Source: Colletes latitarsis (Eukaryota > Arthropoda > Insecta > Hymenoptera > Colletidae). Taken from it: DNA of 64,000 nt. This document shows, one piece after another, positions 12,301 to 21,830 of this stretch. Below the pieces are notes generated by a model. The model did not search any database. It was given only the letters and a program-made list of their open reading frames with translations, and was not told the origin of the DNA. The first letter of the stretch is position 1; each line of letters begins with the position of its first letter. The stretch spans positions 33,109,501-33,173,500 of the forward strand of contig NC_135137.1 of assembly GCF_051014445.1 (NCBI RefSeq), read 5' to 3'. Position numbers and translations under genes: made by a program.

Positions 12301-15194
12301 GCATGGATTGTCGTAATTCAACTACTCTCCACCATGCGTTACGGCCTTTCGCAAAAAGTTCTTCTTCGTCTGCGTTAACTTTAGTCCTTTTGGCTTCTTC
12401 GCTACCTTAACATTGCTTCTAATTATTCTATATATCTTAGAAATTTAGCATATTATATAAAAATACTGTACGATGTAAAGATGCATTTTTAACTAATCTT
12501 ATCCGGTTGCTCTAGAGACACTATAAGTTAATTGCACGCTAATAAAATTTAAGTTCCCAAGGACCCTAAACGACCCCGAGAGTCAGACTCGAGTCATCCT
12601 AGGGTTAATCACTACACAACGTTGCGTTCGAAGAGTATATGTGAAACTAGACTTCCGTCCTTCTGAATCTTTCTCATGCTATGCTTATGTTGTCCAATTA
12701 ACTGCTAATTGTCACGCAAATTTTGTAACCCACTGAGCTAAATTGTTATTTTACATGATTGTCGGTTCGGAGGATCTATATGAAAGAAAACTTTTGCGTA
12801 GACCTAGTAATAATATTTATCGCGAGGCTATACTTTGGTTTTGTTGATATTTATTAGATAGTTATAGTTAAGTGATTACTCGTTCGATTTTTAGCTCTTA
12901 AGCAGGCTCCAGCGAAGGAGCAGCTCCGTGGAGAGCCAAAGTTCAGGGGACAGTCACAGCCGCGGTGGTCATCGTAGAAGAAGTCATAGTCATAGTCATC
13001 GAAGACATAGTCGCCACTCTGATTGCGAATCCGAGCTTTCGAGAGGCTCGGACACCAGGTCAGGCCACCGCAAGCACCGCAGGAAGCACAGAAGTTCCCG
13101 GTCTTCTAGGTACAGTTACCAATAATCATCCTTTAAAGGACAATATTTAACAATTACCATTTTTGGTACTCGTCGGAAAAATAAAATTTTTCATAGCATC
13201 TGTAAATCGTAAGAAATCGGGAAACATTTAATTGACACGCGATGGAAAATTAATTCAAGAAGATCATAGCGATAGAAGCAGAGTCTAATATATTTATTAA
13301 ATGTTTCGATGTTCTGGTTCTCTTTGTTATAGAAAAAATTCAATTAACCTACATGATTAAATGAATAAGAATATTCTATTATATCGATTGTTCTCACACG
13401 AATATGCTACTTTTTTTTATCTATTTAATTATGTAAGTTAATTAAATCTCTTGTATATTGAAAATAATCCCAAAGAATGAAATGTAACGTTTAATAAATA
13501 TATCAAACTTTGCTTGTACGATCTACTTTGATTAATCTTTATAGAAATATTATATATAGCAACTGTGATGGGAAAATTATAATAAGTATGCCTAAAGGTC
13601 GGAGTGTTTTAACAATCGCCTGATTCACATGTTCAATCCTCGTTTCTTTGTACAACGGTCTATTTCCGAAGCAATTATTCGGGAAATCATTCAGAAAGTA
13701 GGAAATCTAGCAAAACGGAGAAATCACAAAATTGCTGTTACTTAGAAAATAACATGCGTTAATTCGATGATTAAGTTACACTCATCGTACTCTGATATTT
13801 AGAGTTTGTCACGATTATTTAAAACTATTTCTCTCTCGACGAGCACCAGTGGTGGTAATTTTGGGGCATTGTTCTTCCAAACAATAAATATATCCTCATC
13901 GCGGAGGGAGTTTAAACAATACCATTCGATTTAATCGACCTCGTTGCATCTTCCGCCGTGCATCAAGTCGATTGACCGTCTTAGATGCGCGTTCCGGCTT
14001 AATTGGTAATTAATTGGAGTAATAAAGGCTCCTTAGACGGTCATGTGAAAACGAAACAACTCGCTAGAATGTCTTGGCTGGGTTCATCGACCGTGAGGAC
14101 GGGAAAGAAGCCCTCGTACTCATTATACTCTCACGGTAGGGTACATAAACTGCGTAAAGGTGATAATTATTTTAATGACGACGCGCTCGGGAAGTATCAA
14201 CCGCTGGCAACGAAATCTCCTGATGATGCTTTCGCATTATTCAATGAAAAATGAATGCGTGAGGACCGGTCCCGTAATCACGGCTTGACAAACGCGTACG
14301 ATTCAAATCTAATTTATCACTGTGACGCGTATAATGCTCGCCGGTGTTCCCCGAATTAAACTACACTCTAGACCGTAATGCTCGTTACTACGTTTGTACG
14401 TAAACCTTTTCAGACACGAATTGGTGGACTCCGAACCGCAATGGAGGGAAGCGCAGAAGCGGAAGGGCGAAGGAGTCCAACGAGCTGTCGTAAGTTCGAA
14501 TAAACAACGTGATTTCGTGCATTCAATTTTTATAAGGACTCCCGGCACATTCAGAAATCTTCCTCGCTTTATACTCTTTTCTTGTTTTTTTTTTCGTAAC
14601 ACGTAATTAAAGTGAATACGATACTGTGATAGGTGAGCCACACAGAACCTAGACGGAGGCATAGGAGCAGGCACCGGAGTCCTTCTCAGAAACAACCACT
14701 GCCAGACGAGCTTAGGAAGTACGTTTCATTGAACAATATCTTTTGAGGACTCGAGACCTTGATAAGAAAATTGTAGTTAGTTTTAAAGAGAAAAACATTT
14801 AAACATTGTCTGATCGATCGAGGAAAAATTGGGACCAAGATATAAAAAATGATTTAATTACCAAATTGAAAAGAATTTATTTGGCACGGTCCCTGTAAAG
14901 ATCATGTCTCGTGCATAGCAACGTAAGGATTAAGGTAACGGTTAATTTTCCAGACATTTGGAGTTTGGATTAATCGACACAACGGGAATGAGCGAGCAGC
15001 AACGACGAGAGATACCATATACGGTGGTTCAGTCGCAAACTGTACAGCAATGTCCCCTACAGTCTAGCAATTCCCGATTGGATGACGCAGACTCGTCGTC
15101 CCTGCCTAGGTACGATGATCTCAAGGCGGCCTGCAACATCCACAACCATCCTCCGCAACTGGAGGATGAGACGGGATCCGTAGTCATTGTTTAA
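9335..15194 (+). CDS. EPB41L4A: EPB41L4A/NBL4-like FERM-domain protein, C-terminal part, isoform A
   Basis: Exons: 9335-9455, 9541-9628, 9708-9824, 10650-11162, 12913-13109, 14414-14489, 14633-14718 and 14954-15194. All junctions are GT-AG with consistent phase, giving 478 codons to the stop. The first visible exon enters at the FERM F2/F3 border (AELGDYDP); earlier FERM exons are missing from the recognisable sequence. Diagnostic stretches are KVKWLEMYGVDLHPVLGED, LGLTPSGIILLRNKTKVG and CRHLWKCCLEHQAFFRL, which match vertebrate EPB41L4A more closely than EPB41L5/Yurt. The FERM-adjacent region, a His/Arg/Ser-rich tract (exon 12913) and the late motif GMSEQQRREIPYT also fit EPB41L4A. The protein should link membrane proteins to the cortical cytoskeleton. 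The tail ends in Val-Ile-Val, which could be a class II PDZ ligand. Transposon copies lie in introns 3 and 4. Confidence 0.9.
10082..10419. mobile_element. compact copy 2 of the long-TIR transposon, in a FERM-gene intron
   Basis: A 338 bp element that begins CAGGGTGTTCGGCCAACCC and ends GGCAGAATACCCTG, with TA on both sides. Inverted repeats of about 130 bp enclose a short unique centre (about 10210-10295). This is the simplest member of the family in the window and the best guide to its terminal sequence. Confidence 0.9.
11320..11790. mobile_element. truncated copy 3 of the long-TIR transposon
   Basis: It lacks both outermost termini. Inner TIR sequence (CAAGAATACCAATTTGTTGA, then AAGTTATTGACGTTTAAAG) opens the copy, and the inverted counterpart (TTGATTTTCGTCTTATTTTG) closes it. 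Two internal subunits lie between. It sits in the FERM-gene intron 11163-12912. Confidence 0.8.
14068..14254 (+). CDS. candidate alternative terminal exon or small intronic ORF, uncharacterised
   Basis: An open frame inside the FERM-gene intron 13110-14413. A possible AG acceptor at 14066-14067 would join the phase-2 donor at 13109 in frame and read straight into ATG 14069, adding about 61 residues (MSWLGSSTVRTGKKPSYSLY and onward, ending ALFNEK) before TGA at 14252-14254. Composition is balanced and hydrophilic and looks protein-like. The polypyrimidine tract before the AG is poor, and I recognise no homologue. It could also be chance. Confidence 0.25.
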
Positions 15195-15902
15195 AATCCC
15201 CTTTGCATGTGTTTTTTTTTTTTTTTTTTTATTTATTCAGAGCATGTACATTATCTACTATAAGCATGCCCCCTATTATTTATTTCGAAGCATGACAGAT
15301 CCTTAATAAATCGATGAGATTAACAGCTTGTCGCACCTGTTTATTTATGTCCTGGCTGGCACCTACTGATCGCTTTCTGCTACTCCATGGAAGTGCGTTG
15401 TTGTTCCGTGGAATTACCATCCTCGGAATTGTAGTATTTGTTCGTTGTGTGTCTCGTTGAACAGTTTTCTTTGTGTATTGTGTGTTTTTTTTGCATCGTG
15501 TACTCGTCGAACATATGTCGGTATTTGGGAGTGTCGAGATTACTGGTGTATTGTCGTTGTTAAAAAGATCGTTTAAAATTCTCACGAACGCTCTCGAATC
15601 CCCCTTTAGGTGTTCGGTGTATCGTTAGGATACCGTAAACTTTTAAATATATTGGCGTACGTGAAATTAATCGACGGATGATACAGTTGTTGGCGTGATT
15701 ATTAATGTTATATCGTTACGAATAAAAGATATGTGTATCGCTAAGGAATGCAACATAGCTCGTAGTATGTATTAACCGCATTTGTTCGTTTTGGTAAACT
15801 AAAATATATATATGTACATGCATCGATGTCGGAATGGTGCCCGATCTGGGATGATCGTTAAGTTTGGAGTGATATCGAAGACTGTCAAGGACTCACTTTC
15901 AG
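15195..15902 (+). other. 3' UTR of FERM isoform A, intron of isoform B
   Basis: It follows the isoform A stop codon and contains a poly-T run near 15212-15230 and an AATAAA at 15721-15726. The same stretch is the tail of the intron used if the internal donor at 15110 is spliced to 15903. The minus-strand open frame at 15280-15585 is not supported. Confidence 0.6.
15721..15726 (+). promoter_or_regulatory. poly(A) signal, FERM isoform A
   Basis: AATAAA lies 527 bp after the isoform A stop codon. It is the first consensus signal on the plus strand after that stop in a plausible position. Confidence 0.55.
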
Positions 15903-16442
15903 AACGATCGGATCCGTTGGCAAAAGAAACAGAAGAATGATACAGCATTGTCGCGACGGAAGTTATAATTTGCCGCCGACGAGGCCAAGCCAAGTCGAGA
16001 CAAAGTACTACGACGGTAGTAGGACTGAGTGCAATATGAGGAAGGACTTTTATTATACACGAAACAACAGAATATTGATAGGCAGTAACGTGGACAGTGG
16101 CCTCGGGGAAAGCACACCGCAGGAATTTTCAAGCTGCTGCTCAAGCTCTGCCGACAGCGCTAAACCTACCCGAGTAGTACGTATTCTTTTCGCTTGCTCT
16201 TTTACAACGTCACTTAGCCGTTCAGTCAATTTGGTTTCAAGCGTGATTCGATACTTTCTGCGCGCATACGAGACTTTGGTGGACGATCATTTTTGCAAAA
16301 AGTAAAACAGTACCACCAGAGAGTAATGGGTAACACTTTTGCTTCAAGTAGTTCAAGCTTTTCGCTTTTAAAAGACGACGAAGGATCAACTAACAAGGAG
16401 AGGTCGTACGAGAGAGATTCCATTCGAATATTTTTCTGGTAA
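15903..16442 (+). CDS. EPB41L4A: alternative 3' coding exons of the EPB41L4A-like gene, isoform B
   Basis: Isoform B would use a donor inside the last exon of isoform A (exon shortened to 14954-15109, phase 2, at CCTAG/GTACGA), then exon 15903-16176, then 16311-16442. The phase-2 join reads AG+A (Arg), then TIGSVGKRNRR, SNVDSGLGESTPQEF and SSCCSSSADSAKPTR. The next join is phase 0 and gives YHQRVMGNTFASSSSSF, ending RDSIRIFFW and TAA. Acceptors are CTTTCAG and AAAACAG; the second donor is A/GTACGT, with an alternative in-frame donor 3 bp earlier. The whole isoform stays in frame over 1758 bases from 9337. Function of the tail is unknown. This is inferred from splice logic alone. Confidence 0.55.
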
Positions 16443-16553
16443 CTCCAAAGCGAAAGAAAACACGTGGAATCACCGGGAAAAGTTTGGGTAAAATCGACGA
16501 ACACACGGGCGCGACCTATCCTTGGAAGTAACGTAGGGTTTTTTTTTTATGGC

Positions 16554-16559
16554 AATAAA
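16554..16559 (+). promoter_or_regulatory. poly(A) signal, FERM isoform B
   Basis: AATAAA about 110 bp after the isoform B stop at 16440-16442, preceded by a T-run. Its placement supports a real transcript end here. Confidence 0.6.
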
Positions 16560-16901
16560 GGATTCTTACAACAATGTATCCCAGATGAAATTGTCTTTAT
16601 TAAATGATGCACTTACAATGTGGAAGTCTTTTAGAAATACTAAAACGCTTTTTACAAATACATGTGGTTAAGGTATACTATTTCTTTCTCCGGTAGTTAC
16701 AGCATTTTGTTACGTTATTTTTTGTTATCCTTCGGTGTTAAATTATTTTTCCCCGTTAAGAAGTAATAAATGCAAGATCGATATAACGAAATGCTGTTCC
16801 TAGAATGTAGTCCGTTGTATCGTACAATCTTCTGCATAGTATATTAGTAAAATAGTTTTGTTTGGTATAGACGCAATTGCAATTAGGGGGAGAGGTACGC
16901 T

Positions 16902-17018
16902 ATGAACTGTCTTCAAACCAAGAAATCTACCATCCTGTTGATACTACTCTGGATGCTGTTCTGCAGCCCATTATATCGTAAGTGCTTCTTTTCATTGCTT
17001 TGTGCTTCTCTCTTGTAA
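16902..17018 (+). CDS. candidate small hydrophobic peptide ORF
   Basis: ATG followed by 25 codons reading MNCLQTKKSTILLILLWMLF and a few more to a GTAAGT donor at 16978. Read through, the ORF has 38 codons. Spliced to the acceptor at 17454-17455, it stops after two more codons. It has two lysines followed by about 15 hydrophobic residues, like a signal peptide or a one-pass membrane micropeptide. Size and shape recall insect sarcolamban-type SERCA regulators, but I see no specific motif that proves this. It could equally be the first exon of an unidentified short transcript or chance. Confidence 0.25.
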   Translation: MNCLQTKKSTILLILLWMLFCSPLYRKCFFSLLCASLL

Positions 17019-17091
17019 TAATATCGAGTAAGAAATTGATTAAACTTAAGGGCAACAATTAAGTATCGCTTTATTAATACCTAATACAGTA

Positions 17092-17275
17092 CAGTAGTGC
17101 CCACTTAAGTGTCCGCGATTGTTTAAGTGGGCATGGTTACTTCTCAGAATTCGGCGGAGATAAGGAAAGAGGATAAGTGCGAGTGACATACAATACCTGG
17201 CACCCGAAACCACATATACGTATATCGATAACACTTAAGTGGACAAAAATGCGGTCAGTTATGTGGGCACTACTG
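17092..17275. mobile_element. 184 bp MITE with TA flanks
   Basis: It begins CAGTAGTGCCCACTTAAGTG and ends ATGTGGGCACTACTG, with TA on each side. Near-terminal repeats (ACTTAAGTGTCCGC and its inverted partner ACACTTAAGTGGACA) extend the imperfect TIR. No coding capacity. Terminal CAGT and TA target fit pogo/Tigger-like MITEs; the superfamily is a guess. It lies in the putative intron 16978-17455. Confidence 0.85.
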
Positions 17276-17455
17276 TATATGCCATTGAGTATTCTTCTTA
17301 TCATTGAAACAATACAATTACACTTTCCGAATAGTACTAGTATTTTTCACATAAATTACAACAAACTACACTTCCGTTCTCATTTCTTGACAAACTTGTA
17401 TTTTCGGATAAACGTTTAATCGCGTGTCGATACACTCTGTTTTGCACTGTTTCAG

Positions 17456-17511
17456 AACTTTAACAAGGAGGCAACGGTACCACCCAAAATGAGCATGAAG
17501 CTTTAAATAAA
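17456..17511 (+). other. possible terminal exon with poly(A) signal
   Basis: A good acceptor (TTTGCACTGTTTCAG) is followed by a short segment ending in AATAAA at 17506-17511. In phase 0 the segment reads NFNKEATVPPKMSMKL and then stop. With the 16977 donor the phase instead gives a stop after two codons. It could end the small transcript starting near 16860, or be one more alternative end for the FERM gene. Confidence 0.3.
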
Positions 17512-17647
17512 TAAAAAATAGACATTTATGCACATATTGTATATTTAAGGAAGTTTTTATACCTCATTCAAATTAAATATCTATAATCCCATCAGTCACT
17601 GAATCTTATGAAATGAAACATAAACAATGAATTACACGAGCAGCACT

Positions 17648-17653
17648 TTTATT
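17648..17653 (-). promoter_or_regulatory. poly(A) signal of SRP9
   Basis: AATAAA on the minus strand (TTTATT on plus), about 45 bp after the SRP9 stop codon. The SRP9 3' end and the plus-strand signal at 17506 are about 140 bp apart, so the two transcripts converge closely. Confidence 0.6.
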
Positions 17654-17696
17654 CCTTACTTAAAAAGAGTGTCCCTAATCTTATCTAGTCCTTTAC

Positions 17697-18396
17697 TTAG
17701 CTCTCTTTAGATGCCATGTGCCTCATCAAGTTTCCTATAAACTTTTCCATCTTCTTTAAGTCCTGTGCTATCTCTGTTTTGTATTGTAAGCACTGCAACA
17801 AACGTTACAATTGTATTATTTAAATAAGCCTAAAAATTATAAGGTAAGTTACGTAAGGTTAATATACTTACTGTTCGATTGTCTGTAAGTTTAAGACATA
17901 GAATACCTTTATTATGGCAATATTTCATTGTATACCGAGTCTGAAAGAAGAAAATAATAAATTATAAACCAACAATTGTAAAACTGTTTACAAATATAAT
18001 GCCTGTGCAGATGTAAATGTTTAAGATTACACCTGTAGCCTATTGCTAAAATAAAACCTCACACAATGCTAATTTTCAATACCTTTTATCCTAACTAAGA
18101 ATTAAATGTTGTTTAGAAAAGTTGTCGAAATAAAATTTTGTCTCAACTCCGAATGAATGACGTGTCATATCGCAATGTCATTCACCTTTCATAACCTATG
18201 AAATTGTTTTAAATTACTGACTGAAATATGTTTTCCGAACACCACTGTTAAAAAATACGTAAGATTTTCAATCTACAGAGATGAAAAATATAAAACAACA
18301 TGCGTGAATTTAATTAAAATTTACCTTCATCGGATTTTGAAGATATAACCTCTCGGCGCCTTTCTCGAACTCTTCCCACGAACTTAAATATGTCAT
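17697..18396 (-). CDS. Srp9: signal recognition particle 9 kDa protein
   Basis: Three minus-strand exons: 18396-18325 (24 codons), 17940-17872 (23 codons) and 17792-17697 (31 codons plus stop), all phase 0 with GT-AG borders. The 78-residue product begins MTYLSSWEEFEKGAERLYLQ, continues MKYCHNKGILCLKLTDN, and ends YKTEIAQDLKKMEKFIGNLM, RHMASKES. This follows vertebrate SRP9 along its whole length: WEEF near the start, the CLVYKT-type strand and the KKxEKF helix. Family length is about 86, so it is complete. SRP9 pairs with SRP14 to bind the Alu domain of SRP RNA and pause elongation during targeting to the ER. The exons are too short to appear as long open frames. The start is only 165 bp from the large palindromic repeat. 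Confidence 0.95.
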
Positions 18397-18659
18397 TTCT
18401 AATACTAAGAAAAGAATACACAACGTGGAAGATGATGCACCACACCGATATTTCTATTAATAATAACAAATTCAGTTCGACATATTGTAAAAATGATAAT
18501 AGTTATCACAACACAAAACGTGTTTGATCTTCAATTTCGGAGTAAAGACCAGTAGGGAAGCAGAGATGCCAGATTGAGCACTGGGTGTACTACTCACACT
18601 ATGCCAGATCACGCGTACGTAAGCTCGTACAGTTTCGGAAAGTTGACAAAGGCAAACTG

Positions 18660-19050
18660 TAAATAGTTTGTTATTTTCAACAATAGATGGCGCTTATTTT
18701 CGACCTCGAACCCTCTGGTGCTAAAACGCCCAAGTTTGTCGTGGGATAGTTCGTTACCTTCAACGCTAGATGGCGTTCATTTATCAACCTCAGGACCTCT
18801 GGTGCTAAAACGGCCAAGTTTGTCAAAAAATCCATCTAGCGTGGATGATACGAACTATTCCACGACAAACTTGGGCGTTTTAGCACCAGGGGGCCTGAGG
18901 TCGAGAAATAAGTGCCATCTAGCGTTGAGGGTAACGAACTATTCGACGACAAACTTGGGCGTTTTAGCACCAGAGGGTTCGAGGTCGAAAATAAGCGCCA
19001 TCTATTGTTGAAAATAATGAACTATTCCGCTGCAAACTTGGGCGGCTCTC
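18660..19050. repeat. inverted and direct units of about 100 bp inside the left terminal unit
   Basis: Several copies of a unit carrying CAAACTTGGGCGTTTTAGCA, ACGAACTATTC and GCCATCTAGCGTTGA. The first two run in one orientation and the following two or three in the opposite one, so the stretch can fold on itself. The open frames here come from the repeats. Confidence 0.85.
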
Positions 19051-19457
19051 TCGACTCTCACGCGGCGGTTCGAAACTACTTTGGGCAGCTTCAGAATAAT
19101 CGACAAAGAGAGTATGTGTCAGTTTGCCTTTGTCGGCTCTCCGAAACTCTACGAGCTCACGAACGCGTGATCTAGCATAGTGTGAGAGAGCACCTTCGGT
19201 GCCTTTCTGGCATCTCTGAGAGACTGTTGAAGAAGAGCAGTCAGTTTACCTTTGTCGACTTTCCGAAACACTACAAGCTCACGTACGCGTGATCTTCCAT
19301 GTGTGAGTAAGGCACCGGGTGCTGAATCTGACATCTATGCAAAACCTCGGAGGGTCGACAAACACAAAATGACATATGCCCTCTTTCTCGTGGGAGTCGA
19401 GAGAGAAAGGCTCACACTTCCCTTCTCGCTATTGAGCAATTAATATCCGACCTCCCA

Positions 19458-20040
19458 TCAACAGGTTTCCACTAGCCTCTGCTGACCGCTGCTGACCACT
19501 CCTGGAATTTTTGACCACGTATAACGATTACTACTGACGTCTGCCAGCCTCTGCTGGCCTCTACTGACCGCTGCTGATCACTCCTGTTACATCTGACAAC
19601 GTATAACGATTACGACTGGCTACTGTTAGCCTCTCCCAGCCTCTGCTGGCCTCTGCTGACCACCGCTTATATTTCTGACCACGTATAACGATTACTCCTG
19701 ACTTCTGCCTGCCTCCGCTGGACTCTGCTAACCGCTACTGACCACTCCTGTTACTTTTGACAACGTATAACGATTACAACTTGCTACTGCCTGCCCCTGC
19801 TGGACTCCACTTGCCTCTGCATGCCTCTGCTGGCCTCCGTTGGCCTCTGCTGACCGCTGCTGACCACTGCTGACCACTGCTGACCACCGCTTATATTTCT
19901 GGCAACGTACAACGATTACTACTGGCTACTGCCAGCCTCTGCTGACCTCTCCCAGCATCTCCCGACCTAAGCTGGCCTCTGCCAACATCTCCCGACGTCA
20001 GCTGACCATCGCTGACCACTGCTGACCGTTGCTGACAACT
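19458..20040 (+). repeat. CTGCTGACC-type minisatellite, left arm
   Basis: Short degenerate units such as GCTGACCACTGCTGACCAC and GCCTCTGCTGGCC, grouped into longer blocks of about 100 bp punctuated by ACGTATAACGATTAC. The right arm carries the same units inverted. Confidence 0.9.
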
Positions 20041-20220
20041 TGTGACATGATGTAATACAATATAATATGTTTATATGTATTAAAGTTTTGTATAATGTAA
20101 ATCTATGACAATAAATGATATAATTTCAAAGTATTCTATGTGTTCTCATCATTTTTTACCGTCCTTTTCCTCTCCAAATCATTCTCCTACCTATAAGATG
20201 CGTACCACCTTCTTCGCAAG

Positions 20221-20790
20221 TTCACCAGCATTTTAGAAATGTTCCGGGCGGTTTGGAAATCCGGATGGCCTTGACCCAATTTCGAAAGTGGGTCAAGGCC
20301 ATTCGAATCTTAGATAAATTCCGGGCGCTTTGGAAATCCGGATGGCCTTGACCCACTTTCGAAATTGGGTCAAGGCCATTCGAATCTTAGAAAAATTCCG
20401 GGCTCTTTGAAAATCCGGATGGCCTTGACCCAATTTCGAAAGTGGGTCAAGGCCATTCGAATCTTAGAAAAATTCCGGGCGCCTTGGAAATCCGGATGGC
20501 CTTGACCCACTTTCGAAATTGGGTCAAGGCCATTCGAATCTTAGAAAAATTCCGGGCGCTTTGGAAATCCGGATGGCCTTGACCCAATTTCGAAAGTAGG
20601 TCAAGGCCATCGAATCTTAGAAAAATTTCGAACATTTTGGAAATCCGGATTTGGCCTTGACCCAATTTCGAAAGTGGGTCAAGGCCATTCGAATCTTAGA
20701 AAAATTCCGGGCGCTTTGAAAATGCGGATGGCCTTGACCCAATTTCGAAAGTAGGTCAAGGCCACCGGCATTTCAGAAAACGCTCCGGGC
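20221..20790. repeat. seven-unit array of palindromes, period about 77 bp
   Basis: Each unit holds a near-perfect palindrome, GGCCTTGACCC...GGGTCAAGGCC, around a TTCGAA centre. The linker is CATTCGAATCTTAGAAAAA, then TTCCGGGCGCTTTGGAAATC. Palindromes start near 20266, 20343, 20422, 20498, 20574, 20655 and 20731. In units 1-4 the core alternates between CAATTTCGAAAGTG and its inverse CACTTTCGAAATTG; units 5-7 all have the first form. The array is the loop of the larger palindrome. Confidence 0.95.
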
Positions 20791-20984
20791 ACTTTGGAAT
20801 TCCAGTTTTAAGTAGAGAAACGGTTTCTTATAACTAAGGGAATAATGGGGAGAAGAAAAGAAAGGTAAAAGTGACGAGAACACATAGAATTCTTTGAAAT
20901 TATATCATTTATTGCCATAGATTTACATTATACAACACTTTAATACATATAAACATATTATATTATATTACATCGTGTCACAAT

Positions 20985-21830
20985 TTGTCCGCAACGGTCA
21001 GCAGTGGTCAGCGATGGTCAGCTGACGTCGAGAGATGTTGGCAGAGGTCAGCAGAGGGTGGCAGTTGTCAGTAGTAATCGTTGTACGTTGCCAGAAACAT
21101 AAACGGTGGTCAGCAGTGGTCAGCAGCGGTCTGCAGAGGCCAGCTCAAGCCAGGGGACGCTGGCAGAGGTTAACAGAGGAAGGCAGGAGTCGTAGTAATC
21201 GTTATACGTTGCCAGAAATATAAGCGGTGGTCAGCAGAGGCCAGCAGTGACAAGCAGAGATCACCAGGGGCGAATAGTAGCAAGTAGTATGCGTTATATG
21301 TTGTCAGAAGCATCAGAGATGGTCAGCAGCGGTCATCAGAGACGAGCAGAGGCATGCAGTGGCAAGCAGAGATCAGCAGGGGCGAACAGTAGCATGTAGT
21401 AATTGTTATATGATGTCAGAAGCATCAGGGGTGGTCAGCAGTGCTCAGCAGAGGCCAGCAAAGGCATGCACAGGCAAGCAGAAACCTGCAAAGGCAAGCA
21501 GAGACTTGTAGGGGCATGCAGTAGTAAATATTAATCGTTATACATTATCAGAAATACCTGCAGTGGTCAGTAGCGTTCGACAGAGGCCAGGAAAGTTCAG
21601 CAGAGACAAGCACATACTGACAGAGATCAGCAAAGACCAACAGAGGTTAGCAGAAGTCAGTAGTAATCGTTATAGGTTGTCAGAAATATAAGCGATGGTC
21701 AGCAGAGTCCAGCAGAGGCAAGCAGTAATCAGGAGCAGTCAGTAACAGTCGCTGTATGGTGTCAAAAGTTGTCGGGAGTTCTGTACTTTTGTCGGCACTG
21801 GTCATCAGAGGTCATCTGAGGCAAATAGAA
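20985..21830 (-). repeat. GGTCAGCAG-type minisatellite, right arm
   Basis: Inverted counterpart of the left-arm minisatellite, with units such as GGTCAGCAGTGGTCAGCAG and GTAGTAATCGTTATACGTTG. It is longer and more degenerate than the left arm (GGCAAGCAGAGA and similar variants). Confidence 0.9.

Noticed and set aside
18718..19175. Open frames in the left end of the palindromic element
   Set aside because: They are built from direct and inverted 100 bp repeats.
20221..20790. CRISPR-like spacing
   Set aside because: The spacers are themselves repeats, the genome is eukaryotic, and no cas-like gene is present.
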